From the NCBI GenBank assembly GCA_002372015.1, contig DFIA01000030.1, forward strand, positions 1 through 12,256: a DNA stretch of 12,256 bases, given 5' to 3'. Made by a program: the position numbers and the translations under genes. Source of the DNA: Bacteroidales bacterium UBA3709. GTDB lineage: Bacteria > Bacteroidota > Bacteroidia > Bacteroidales > UBA932. Shown one piece after another: positions 5,417 to 12,256 of the stretch; position 1 is the stretch's first letter, and each line of letters begins with the position of its first letter. The notes under the pieces were generated by a model that saw only the letters and a list, made by a program, of their open reading frames with translations, did not search any database and was not told the DNA's origin.

Positions 5417-6268
5417 ATGATAATAGTAGCAGACAGCGGCTCAACCAAAGTGGACTGGGTTGCAATTAAAGAAGATGGCAGCACCGTATCGGTTAATACT
5501 GCGGGTATCAATCCACTTTTTATTACCAAAGAAGAAATAATAGATATACTGAAAACTTCTTTGGCATCTTTGCTGGGTACCAATGTATCTGAAGTATATT
5601 TTTATGGTGCTGGCGTTGTTTCAGATTCGGCAGACAGCGATTTAGAAAAAGCTTTCAAAGAAGTTTTTCCGGGTATAAAATTTTTTGGGGCATCAGACAT
5701 GCTGGCAGCCGCTCGAGCTCTTTGTGGGCAAGAAAGTGGAATTGCATGTATTATAGGCACCGGAGCTAATTCTTGTTTCTTTGATGGAATAAAAATGGCG
5801 GAGCATGTGAATGCCGGAGGATTTATACTTGGCGATGAGGCCAGTGGCGGATATTTTGGCAGGAGATTGCTGTCTGATTTTATTAAAGGTTTGTTTCCTA
5901 AAGATATAGAAAAGGCATTTAGGGAGCAATACGATTTAGACTATCTTAAAATTGTAGATAGGGTTTATAAGCAACCGGCTCCAAATCGTTTTTTAGCTCA
6001 ATTCTCATACTTTATAGAGCAGCATCGCGAAACTCCATATATGCAGAGTTTGTTAAAATCAGGATTCAAGGATTTTATTACCAGAAATGTGTATGGATAT
6101 AATTATCACGATTATGCAATGAATGTAGTGGGTTCTATAGGATACATCTTCCGCCGAGAAATGGAGGAGGTGGCCACTGAGTGTGGGGTAAAGGTTGGTA
6201 AGGTGCTGAGAACTCCTATTGATGGGCTGGTGGAATATCATAAGGGTAAGTATTTGAACAAACGCTAA
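5417..6268 (+). CDS. BadF/BadG-family amino-sugar kinase (MurK/GlcNAc kinase-like)
   Basis: This 283-residue cytosolic kinase has the ASKHA (actin/hexokinase) fold. ATP-binding motifs are in place: phosphate-1 loop DSGSTKVDW (residues 6-14), an FYGAG segment near 62-66, phosphate-2 loop GTGANS (114-119), and GDEASGGYFGR (139-149), typical of the BadF/BadG/BcrA/BcrD group that includes N-acetylglucosamine kinases and the MurK kinases for N-acetylmuramic acid. The C-terminal adenosine site is represented by NVVGSIGYIFR (about 237-247). With murQ starting 22 bases downstream, the natural role is 6-phosphorylation of MurNAc (and perhaps GlcNAc) to make the MurQ substrate. Such a kinase is needed when sugars enter unphosphorylated, that is, not through a phosphotransferase system. 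First gene of a four-gene operon with its own promoter. Sugar-kinase family is secure; the exact sugar is inferred. Confidence 0.88.
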   Translation: MIIVADSGSTKVDWVAIKEDGSTVSVNTAGINPLFITKEEIIDILKTSLASLLGTNVSEVYFYGAGVVSDSADSDLEKAFKEVFPGIKFFGASDMLAAARALCGQESGIACIIGTGANSCFFDGIKMAEHVNAGGFILGDEASGGYFGRRLLSDFIKGLFPKDIEKAFREQYDLDYLKIVDRVYKQPAPNRFLAQFSYFIEQHRETPYMQSLLKSGFKDFITRNVYGYNYHDYAMNVVGSIGYIFRREMEEVATECGVKVGKVLRTPIDGLVEYHKGKYLNKR

Positions 6269-6290
6269 TAAAAAACTAAACTGCAATACG

Positions 6291-7112
6291 ATGAGTCTGA
6301 ACAAAATAACTGAGCAATCTTCTCATTATTCAGATTTGGATAAAATGGCTACCGGTGATCTTTTGCGAGGTATAAATGCAGAAGATAAAGCAGTGCCTTT
6401 GGCTGTGGAGAAGTGTCTGCCACAGATAGAGAAGTTTGTAGATCTTCTTGTAGAGAGGATGAAAAAAGGCGGTAGGCTTTTTTATCTTGGCGCCGGAACA
6501 AGTGGCAGGTTGGGTATTTTAGACGCTTCTGAAATACCGCCTACATACGGTGCTCCTTTTGATCTTGTGATTGGTCTTATTGCAGGAGGCGATGGTGCTA
6601 TAAGAAAGGCTGTAGAAAATGCGGAGGATGATTATAATCAGGGTTGGAAAGATTTACAGGCCTTTAATATAGGAGGCTATGATTCTGTTGTGGGCATAGC
6701 TGCCAGTGGGTCCACGCCGTATGTAGTTGGTGCTTGTGCAAAGGCAAGAGAAGAGGGTTTGTTAACGGGCTGCATTACTTGTAATCCGGGTGCTAAGGTT
6801 GCAGAAGTTGTGGATATTCCTATGGTTGCCGTGGTGGGCCCTGAGTTTGTAACAGGCTCTACAAGAATGAAATCGGGAACAGCACAAAAGCTTATCTTGA
6901 ATATGATTTCTACCTCTGCAATGATAAAGTTAGGGCATGTTAAGGGCAATAAGATGGTAGATATGCAGCTTTCTAATGCCAAGCTGGTAGATAGAGGTAC
7001 CCGCATGATAATGGAAGAAACAGGTATAACAGATTATCAAACCGCCAAGGATTATCTGCTCAGGTATGGTTCGGTAAGAAGCGGGGTAGATGCCTTTAAA
7101 GCAGGGAAGTAG
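6291..7112 (+). CDS. murQ: N-acetylmuramic acid 6-phosphate etherase MurQ
   Basis: MurQ (273 residues) cleaves the lactyl ether of MurNAc-6-phosphate to GlcNAc-6-phosphate and D-lactate in the cytosol, the key step in reusing peptidoglycan sugars. The SIS-type sugar isomerase fold is shown by YLGAGTSGRLGILDASEIPP (residues 66-84), GIAASGSTPYVVGA, and the family signature GPEFVTGSTRMKSGTAQKLI. Glu81 in DASE matches the catalytic acid/base position of E. coli MurQ (Glu83), and Glu112 in ENAEDD matches its second conserved glutamate. The protein is slightly shorter than E. coli MurQ (298) but no motif is missing. It follows the kinase gene by 22 bases and precedes recR by 6, so all are probably on one message. 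The GlcNAc-6-phosphate made here would need NagA/NagB, which are not in the window. Confidence 0.97.
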   Translation: MSLNKITEQSSHYSDLDKMATGDLLRGINAEDKAVPLAVEKCLPQIEKFVDLLVERMKKGGRLFYLGAGTSGRLGILDASEIPPTYGAPFDLVIGLIAGGDGAIRKAVENAEDDYNQGWKDLQAFNIGGYDSVVGIAASGSTPYVVGACAKAREEGLLTGCITCNPGAKVAEVVDIPMVAVVGPEFVTGSTRMKSGTAQKLILNMISTSAMIKLGHVKGNKMVDMQLSNAKLVDRGTRMIMEETGITDYQTAKDYLLRYGSVRSGVDAFKAGK

Positions 7113-7118
7113 TTACTT

Positions 7119-7724
7119 ATGAGTTATTCTTCCAAACTATTGGAAAAAGCCGTGGAGCAGTTTGCCACTCTTCCCGGAATAGGAAAGAAGAGTGCGCTTA
7201 GAATGGCTCTCTATATGCTAAAGCAGCCCAAAGAAAATGTAGAGCTATTTGCATCTTCCATTGTGGCTATGTCTAATAACATCAAGCATTGTTCTATATG
7301 CAATATGGTATCAGACAGTCAGGTATGTTCTATCTGTGCAGAGGCGTCAAGAAACCGCTCTTTAGTGTGTGTGGTAGAAAGTATCAGAGATGTTATAAGC
7401 ATAGAAAATACTAATATGTATAATGGCCTGTATCATGTTTTAGATGGTATAATTTCTCCGATAGACGGAGTGGGGCCCTCAGATTTACCTATAGCCGAAC
7501 TGGAAAACCGTGTTTCTACACAGGAAATAAAAGAAGTGATTTTGGCACTTTCTACAAGCATGGAAGGCGAAACAACTTCTTTTTTTCTCTACAACAGGCT
7601 TCGCCGGTACAACATAAAAATAACCACAATAGCAAGGGGGGTAGCCTTTGGCGACGACCTTGAATATACAGACGAGCTTACGCTTGCAAAGAGTATAGAA
7701 AATAGACAACCCTTTAAAATCTGA
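7119..7724 (+). CDS. recR: Recombination mediator protein RecR
   Basis: RecR (201 residues, the standard length) acts with RecO (and RecF) to load RecA onto single-stranded DNA at gaps. Domains in order: an N-terminal helix-hairpin-helix with LPGIGKKSALRMALYML (18-34), a four-cysteine zinc finger (Cys58, 61, 70, 73), a Toprim domain starting VCVVES (83-88) and including YHVLDGIISPIDGVGP (105-120), and the C-terminal ARGVAFGDDLEYTDELTLAKSIENRQ. In most RecR proteins the Toprim opening reads VCVVE-x-P/x-D; here it is ESIRD, with the acidic Glu and Asp kept. Spacing is 6 bases after murQ and 5 before the symporter gene, so it appears co-transcribed with amino-sugar genes despite an unrelated function. 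Confidence 0.97.
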   Translation: MSYSSKLLEKAVEQFATLPGIGKKSALRMALYMLKQPKENVELFASSIVAMSNNIKHCSICNMVSDSQVCSICAEASRNRSLVCVVESIRDVISIENTNMYNGLYHVLDGIISPIDGVGPSDLPIAELENRVSTQEIKEVILALSTSMEGETTSFFLYNRLRRYNIKITTIARGVAFGDDLEYTDELTLAKSIENRQPFKI

Positions 7725-7729
7725 ATAAG

Positions 7730-9205
7730 ATGAGCAACACAATTTTACTTATAACATTTTTAATATATACTGCCATTCTGTTTTTTATTGCGTACCAGAC
7801 AGGTAAAAAAGCAGACAATAGCTCTTATTTTACAGGAAATCGCAAATCGCATTGGTTTGTAGTGGCCTATGGTATGATAGGTGCTTCTTTAAGTGGTGTA
7901 TCGTTTATGAGCGTTCCGGGGAATGTGTATAATGAGCGTTTCTGGTATCTGCCTATGCTTCTTGGATTTATAGGAGGCTACGCTATAATTGCCTGCGTGC
8001 TGTTGCCACTGTATTTTAAGATGAATCTTACCAGCATATATTCTTATCTTGAGAAGAGATTTGGGGTATGCAGCTATAAGACAGGTGCTTCTTTCTTTAT
8101 AATTTCCAGAATGTTAGGGGCTTCTGTAAGAACATTTCTTGTGGTGTTTGTTATATATAATTTTGTTCTTGTGCGGCCTGATGGCAGTCATTTGATTCCA
8201 TTTTGGGTGGCCGCAGCGGTTTTTGTGCTGATTGCAATTCTATACACTATGAAGGGTGGGGTTAAGACAATTATATGGACAGACACAATTCAAACAACAT
8301 TCATGATTATAGCAGTAGTGCTTTCGTTGATATTTATATGTAAAGAGTTAGGTTGGGGATTTGGAGATATGCTTTCTAATGTGCGTGCCGACTCTCATTC
8401 AGATATGTTTGATACAGACTGGGCACACGGTACTCATTGGCTCAAAAGATTCATCAGCGGCCTTGTGGTGCCTGTGGCTATGACAGGGCTCGATCAGGCT
8501 ATGATTCAGAAAAGCTTGAGCTGCAAGAACCTGAAAGAAAGCCAAAAGAATATGATGACCTCGGTGATGATGATGATTCCTGTGAATCTTCTCTTTCTCA
8601 TCATAGGTGCGGTACTTGCAATTTTTATGACATCTCACCCAGATTTACTTGCCTCTGTAACAGGTGCTGCCGGCAATGTAGAGGCAGATAAGATTTTTCC
8701 TACGGTAGCCTTGAATCTCAGACCTATAGTTGGCGTGATTTTCTTTATAGGTCTTATATCAGCTGCCTATCCATCTTGTGCCAATGCGATAACTTCTCTT
8801 ACAACTTCTGCGAGCATAGATCTTTTAGGAATGGAAAAAAGAGAATGGACAGATCGGAAGAAAAAGCAAGTAAGGCAGGTTGTCAATATTATTATGGCTG
8901 TTCTCTTTGTTCTTCTGATGGTGGCATTCAACTATCTCAAGAGCGATTCTGTTATAAACATGGTTTATGCCATAGCATCATATACATACGGTCCGTTGCT
9001 TGGTGTATTTATGTATGGTATTTTAACCAAACGCAGCACTTTAGACAAGGCAGTTCCGGCTATCTGTGTGCTTGTTCCTATTTTATGCTATTGCATACAG
9101 AACAAAGTCTTTGGCTGGGGCTATGACTTTGGTTTTGCTCTTATATTGGTGATAGCAGCCCTGACTTACTGTGGGATGCTGTGTTTCTCAAAGAAAAATT
9201 CTTAA
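7730..9205 (+). CDS. Sodium:solute symporter (SSS family), candidate MurNAc/amino-sugar importer
   Basis: This 491-residue inner-membrane protein has about 13 hydrophobic helices and the SSS (LeuT-fold) layout. Family landmarks: YFTGNRKSHW (about 34-43) after helix 1; GASLSGVSFMSVPG in helix 2, near the Na+ site; KGGVKTIIWTDTIQT (about 175-189); and GLDQAMIQKSLSCKNLKESQK around 255-275, the conserved DQ-x3-Q-x-x-L-S-x-K loop. It would couple Na+ entry to uptake of a sugar, amino acid or similar solute. The gene begins 5 bases after recR in the operon with a sugar kinase and murQ. Because that kinase handles unphosphorylated sugar, a non-phosphorylating importer such as this is what the pathway lacks; Tannerella forsythia has a MurNAc transporter gene (murT) next to murK and murQ. 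Family certain; substrate inferred from context only. Confidence 0.93.
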   Translation: MSNTILLITFLIYTAILFFIAYQTGKKADNSSYFTGNRKSHWFVVAYGMIGASLSGVSFMSVPGNVYNERFWYLPMLLGFIGGYAIIACVLLPLYFKMNLTSIYSYLEKRFGVCSYKTGASFFIISRMLGASVRTFLVVFVIYNFVLVRPDGSHLIPFWVAAAVFVLIAILYTMKGGVKTIIWTDTIQTTFMIIAVVLSLIFICKELGWGFGDMLSNVRADSHSDMFDTDWAHGTHWLKRFISGLVVPVAMTGLDQAMIQKSLSCKNLKESQKNMMTSVMMMIPVNLLFLIIGAVLAIFMTSHPDLLASVTGAAGNVEADKIFPTVALNLRPIVGVIFFIGLISAAYPSCANAITSLTTSASIDLLGMEKREWTDRKKKQVRQVVNIIMAVLFVLLMVAFNYLKSDSVINMVYAIASYTYGPLLGVFMYGILTKRSTLDKAVPAICVLVPILCYCIQNKVFGWGYDFGFALILVIAALTYCGMLCFSKKNS

Positions 9206-9210
9206 ATTTG
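9203..9210 (+). promoter_or_regulatory. Candidate -7 promoter element for corA
   Basis: TAAATTTG matches TAnnTTTG in full and begins on the stop codon of the symporter gene, 62 bases before the corA ATG. No clear -33 TTTG is seen 19-21 bp upstream. A one-mismatch alternative, TATAATTG, lies at 9245-9252, closer to the gene. Confidence 0.35.
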
Positions 9211-9257
9211 CAAGACTTGTAATACTGTCTGTTATGTATAACTCTATAATTGCAAAA

Positions 9258-9264
9258 AAGGAGG
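9258..9264 (+). promoter_or_regulatory. Canonical Shine-Dalgarno sequence before corA
   Basis: AAGGAGG, a near-complete complement of the 16S rRNA 3' end, is separated from the ATG at 9272 by 7 bases, the optimal spacing. It fixes the start codon. It is the only such site in this window; the other genes have A/T-rich, SD-free start regions, as usual in Bacteroidota. Confidence 0.75.
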
Positions 9265-9271
9265 CCGGAGT

Positions 9272-10228
9272 ATGATTCAGGTGTTCTACAAATCTAAGGG
9301 GCAGATTCTAACTACCTCAGACGTTAAGGAATTGACAGATACATTGGGTTTTGATGATGTCCTCTGGATAGATTTGTATGAACCTGACAAAACAGAAACA
9401 CAGGCGGTTGAAGAGTTCTTGGAAACAACCCTGCAGAGCCGGGCGCAGGCAGAAGAAATAGAGAGTTCTTCTCGTTATTCAGAAACAGACAATGCAATAT
9501 TTGCCAATACCGATTTTATAACTCCGGGGCCGGATAGTTATACAGAAGAGAGTGTTTCTTTTGTTATATCTGAAGGCGTACTTGTAACTACACGTCAGGC
9601 CCCCCTTAGAACCATTACCGAGTTTCAGAAGAGGATGGGTTATTCATACAAACTCTATCCTACGGGGTATCACATATTTGTTTCTATCATGGAAAATCGC
9701 GTAGATCTTGATGCAGACATGATAGAGGTAATGGCAAAGCAGATAGAAAAATTTGGACGTAACGTAAATGTGGGGGCTAAGGTAAATGAGAACTTCTTGT
9801 TGGATATAAACAGAATGCAGGAAAATACAATGATGGTGCGCGAGAATATAGTGGATAAGCAGAGAATTGTTACTGCCCTAACACGTTCCGATAAGTTTCC
9901 GAGTGATATTCGGCCTCGTTTGGATGTTCTTGTAAACGATATAGCCTCCTTGCTCAACCATACCAATTTTAATTTTGAGAGGCTTGAGTATCTTCAGAAT
10001 ACAGTGCTTGGTCTGATTAACTTAGATCAGAACAAGATTATGAGGCTTCTTACATTTGTATCGCTTTTGTTTATGCCGCCTACTCTTATTTCCGGTGTGT
10101 TTGGAATGAATATCAAGCTACCGATATTTGGGGAGGAGTATGGTTTGCGCGATTTTTGGTGGGTAATTCTTGTAATGCTCTTTAGTGTACTGGTGGCCTC
10201 TTTGGTTTTTCGCAATGGTAAGAAATAA
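9272..10228 (+). CDS. corA: CorA-family magnesium/divalent-cation transporter
   Basis: This 318-residue protein belongs to the CorA (MIT) family, homopentameric inner-membrane channels for Mg2+ and sometimes Co2+ or Ni2+. It has a long acidic cytoplasmic N-terminal domain (about 1-255) with the helical stalk, including ENFLLDINRMQENTMMVREN and LVNDIASLLNHTNFNFERLE. The first membrane helix (about 258-277) is followed by the selectivity motif GMN at 278-280, and the second helix spans roughly 297-314. The protein ends with positive residues (RNGKK), as in CorA. Length and layout are normal, with no truncation. It is 66 bases after the symporter gene and has its own candidate promoter and a strong ribosome binding site, so it is probably expressed separately from the amino-sugar operon. 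Mg2+ is the default substrate; the sequence does not prove the metal. Confidence 0.95.
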   Translation: MIQVFYKSKGQILTTSDVKELTDTLGFDDVLWIDLYEPDKTETQAVEEFLETTLQSRAQAEEIESSSRYSETDNAIFANTDFITPGPDSYTEESVSFVISEGVLVTTRQAPLRTITEFQKRMGYSYKLYPTGYHIFVSIMENRVDLDADMIEVMAKQIEKFGRNVNVGAKVNENFLLDINRMQENTMMVRENIVDKQRIVTALTRSDKFPSDIRPRLDVLVNDIASLLNHTNFNFERLEYLQNTVLGLINLDQNKIMRLLTFVSLLFMPPTLISGVFGMNIKLPIFGEEYGLRDFWWVILVMLFSVLVASLVFRNGKK

Positions 10229-10271
10229 CCGTTGCATTTCTTTATATAGAATCTTTACGCTTTAAAATAAT

Positions 10272-12256
10272 ATGAAAAGAATAGTACTTATCGCAATGAT
10301 TGCATTTGCAGCTTTGACATCGGGTTGTACTTCCTCACAGAACGAGGTACAACAGGAATTTATTGGCAAACAAGAAGTTTCACTTTCCTCAGACTTGATG
10401 ACTCCGGAAGCTCTTTGGGCTATGGGTAGAATAGGGGGTGTTCATCCATCGCCAGATGGAAAAACCATACTCTATAATGTGTCGTATTATAGTGTTAAGG
10501 AGAATAAGAGCCATACTGTTATTTGCCTGATGAATGCAGACGGCTCTGATAATAGAATGCTTACCAAGTCTGCAAAGAGCCAAAGCGGAGCCGTGTGGAT
10601 TGAAAATGGCAATAAGATTGCATATCTGTCTGCAGAAGACGGAGAAACAGCAGTTTGGGTAATGAATGCAGACGGTTCTTCCCCCAAAAAAATTACTGCA
10701 AAAAAGGCGGATGGTACTACTTTGGAAGTAGAAGATTTCTTGTTTTCCCCAGATGGTAAGAAAGTTATATTGATTTCTCAAATTCCTTACGAGGGTTCGC
10801 TTGTAATGGGTAAGAACAAGTATGCAGATTTGCCTAAAACTACGGGAATGATTGTTACCGATGTTATGCACAAGCATTGGGACGAATGGGTAGAAAGCAT
10901 ACCACATCCATTTCTTGCCGAGTTTGACGGAAACTCTTTTTCGCAGATAAAAGATATTCTCGAAGGAGAAATGTATGAGTGCCCATCCAAGCCTTTTGGT
11001 GGGGCAGAGCAATTAGCCTGGAGCCCAGATGGTAGCAAGATTGCATATTCTTGCAAAAAAATGACGGGCTTAGACTATGCCATAAGTACAGACTCCGATA
11101 TTTATGAGTACGATGTTAATACAGCCACTACAAGAAATCTTTGCAAACCAGCCGATTATAAGCGCCCGCAGGTTAGGTACGACGAATCTTTGCAGAAGCA
11201 GGCTGTGAATATGCAGAAGGCAGACTACAATATGGGTTACGATACCAATCCGGCATATAGCCCGGATGGGAAGTATGTATCGTGGTTGAGCATGGAAAGA
11301 GATGGCTATGAGAGCGACCGTAATCGCCTTTGTGTTCTTGAGCTGGCAACCGGAACTAAAACTTATGTTACCGAAAAGTTCCAGAGCGGGGTTGACGACT
11401 ATATATGGGCCGATGCTAAAACTTTGTACTTTATAGGCGTATGGCATGGTACAACTCAGATTTACCGTACAGATCTTGGGGGCGATGTATGTTGCTTAAC
11501 AGAAGGAGTGCACGATTATGCAAGTTTGGCTTTGTTAGGCAACAAGCTTATTGCAAAGAGACATTCAATGTCGCTTCCAGACGATATTTATTCTGTAGAT
11601 ACAGCTTCTGGAGAAGCAACCCAGATTTCGTTTGAGAACAAACATATATTTGATAAGCTGGCGTTGGGTAAAGTGGAAGAAAGATGGACCAAAACAACAG
11701 ATGGCAAACTTATGTTGAGTTGGGTTATATATCCTCCTCATTTCGACCCGTCTAAAAAATATCCTACTCTTCTGTTCTGCGAGGGAGGTCCGCAGTCTCC
11801 TGTAAGCCAGTTCTGGAGTTATAGATGGAATTTCCAGATTATGGCTGCCAACGGATACATTATCATAGCTCCTAACAGAAGGGGATTACCAGGGTTTGGC
11901 ATGGAATGGTTAGAGCAAATTAGTGGCGATTATACCGGCCAGTGTATGAAAGATTACTTGTCTGCCATAGACGATATTTCAAAAGAGTCTTATGTAGATA
12001 CTGAGCGTTTGGGCTGTGTTGGAGCAAGCTTTGGGGGCTTTTCTGTGTATTGGTTAGCAGGTAACCACAACAAGCGTTTTAAGGCATTTATTGCTCACGA
12101 CGGTATTTTCAATGAGATGCAGCAATATGTAGAAACAGAGGAAATGTGGTTTGCTAACTGGGATTTGGGCGGAGCTTTCTGGAGAAAAGACTTGAAGACA
12201 GCTCAGAATACCTTTGCTCATTCACCTCATGTTTATGTAGATAAATGGGATACTCC
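10272..12256 (+). CDS. S9-family serine peptidase lipoprotein (dipeptidyl-peptidase-5-like), 3' end cut by window
   Basis: The 661 complete codons present encode a prolyl-oligopeptidase-type peptidase that would trim dipeptides or acyl-amino acids from peptides in the envelope. Residues 1-19 form a lipoprotein signal peptide with lipobox LTSGC (Cys19). A beta-propeller domain follows (about 45-420) with repeated blade motifs such as HPSPDGKTI, FSPDGKKV, WSPDGSKI and YSPDGKYV. The alpha/beta hydrolase domain begins near 445 (WVIYPPHFDPSKKYP) and includes FCEGGPQSP, PNRRGLPGFG, and the nucleophile motif GASFGG with Ser586; then HDGIF and TEEMWFANWDLGGAFW, typical of the DPP5/acylaminoacyl-peptidase branch. 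The catalytic Asp and His and roughly 70 further residues should lie beyond the window. No SD is seen at the ATG; its leader TTTAAAATAATATG resembles that of the kinase gene. It lies 43 bases after corA with no clear terminator between. Function by family, substrate unknown. Confidence 0.93.
   Translation, partial: MKRIVLIAMIAFAALTSGCTSSQNEVQQEFIGKQEVSLSSDLMTPEALWAMGRIGGVHPSPDGKTILYNVSYYSVKENKSHTVICLMNADGSDNRMLTKSAKSQSGAVWIENGNKIAYLSAEDGETAVWVMNADGSSPKKITAKKADGTTLEVEDFLFSPDGKKVILISQIPYEGSLVMGKNKYADLPKTTGMIVTDVMHKHWDEWVESIPHPFLAEFDGNSFSQIKDILEGEMYECPSKPFGGAEQLAWSPDGSKIAYSCKKMTGLDYAISTDSDIYEYDVNTATTRNLCKPADYKRPQVRYDESLQKQAVNMQKADYNMGYDTNPAYSPDGKYVSWLSMERDGYESDRNRLCVLELATGTKTYVTEKFQSGVDDYIWADAKTLYFIGVWHGTTQIYRTDLGGDVCCLTEGVHDYASLALLGNKLIAKRHSMSLPDDIYSVDTASGEATQISFENKHIFDKLALGKVEERWTKTTDGKLMLSWVIYPPHFDPSKKYPTLLFCEGGPQSPVSQFWSYRWNFQIMAANGYIIIAPNRRGLPGFGMEWLEQISGDYTGQCMKDYLSAIDDISKESYVDTERLGCVGASFGGFSVYWLAGNHNKRFKAFIAHDGIFNEMQQYVETEEMWFANWDLGGAFWRKDLKTAQNTFAHSPHVYVDKWDT

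Noticed and set aside
10389..11012. 207-codon minus-strand open frame
   Set aside because: It is antisense to the beta-propeller of the S9 peptidase, whose blade motifs are clear; the composition is that of a codon-bias shadow.

Overview
The window looks like a chromosomal segment of a Bacteroidota bacterium, most likely Bacteroidales. The reasons are: several matches to the Bacteroidetes -7 promoter element TAnnTTTG; A/T-rich start regions without Shine-Dalgarno sequences (one exception, before corA); a riboswitch-controlled TonB-dependent receptor; lipoproteins; and an amino-sugar operon of the type known from this phylum. I cannot name the genus. Base composition is moderately A+T-rich with many ATA codons. 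Both ends cut through genes.

Left region (1-2143). A minus-strand heavy-metal P-type ATPase enters from the left edge; only its first 169 codons are present. It starts with a Cys/His-rich tail instead of a standard metal-binding domain. A 220-base divergent intergenic region holds two candidate promoters, a TATACC/GGTATA dyad and an array of 9-bp repeats. It leads rightward into a DUF362 lipoprotein. Next comes a 114-codon secreted ORF that appears to be the two ends of a larger alpha/beta hydrolase joined in frame.

Thiamine region (2144-5348). A terminator-like hairpin, a strong promoter embedded in a 10-bp inverted repeat and a canonical TPP riboswitch precede a 778-residue TonB-dependent receptor and a PnuC/PnuT-family inner-membrane transporter. 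Together they form a thiamine uptake route: outer membrane by the receptor, inner membrane by PnuT, shut off by thiamine pyrophosphate.

Amino-sugar/repair region (5349-9205). A promoter with a hairpin over its -33 element drives four tightly spaced genes: a BadF/BadG-type amino-sugar kinase, murQ (MurNAc-6-phosphate etherase), recR, and a sodium:solute symporter. The likely pathway is import of MurNAc (or a related sugar) by the symporter, phosphorylation by the kinase, and cleavage by MurQ to GlcNAc-6-phosphate and D-lactate. RecR is a DNA-repair gene caught in the middle.

Right region (9206-12256). A CorA-family Mg2+/divalent-cation channel has an unusually good Shine-Dalgarno sequence. 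It is followed by an S9 (dipeptidyl-peptidase-5-like) lipoprotein peptidase whose C-terminus lies beyond the window.

Most genes are ordinary for the phylum. The points most worth a second look are the internally deleted hydrolase, the inverted repeat around the riboswitch promoter, the recR-containing MurNAc operon, and the repeat-rich divergent promoter region. No CRISPR array, tRNA, rRNA, insertion sequence or new defence system was seen.
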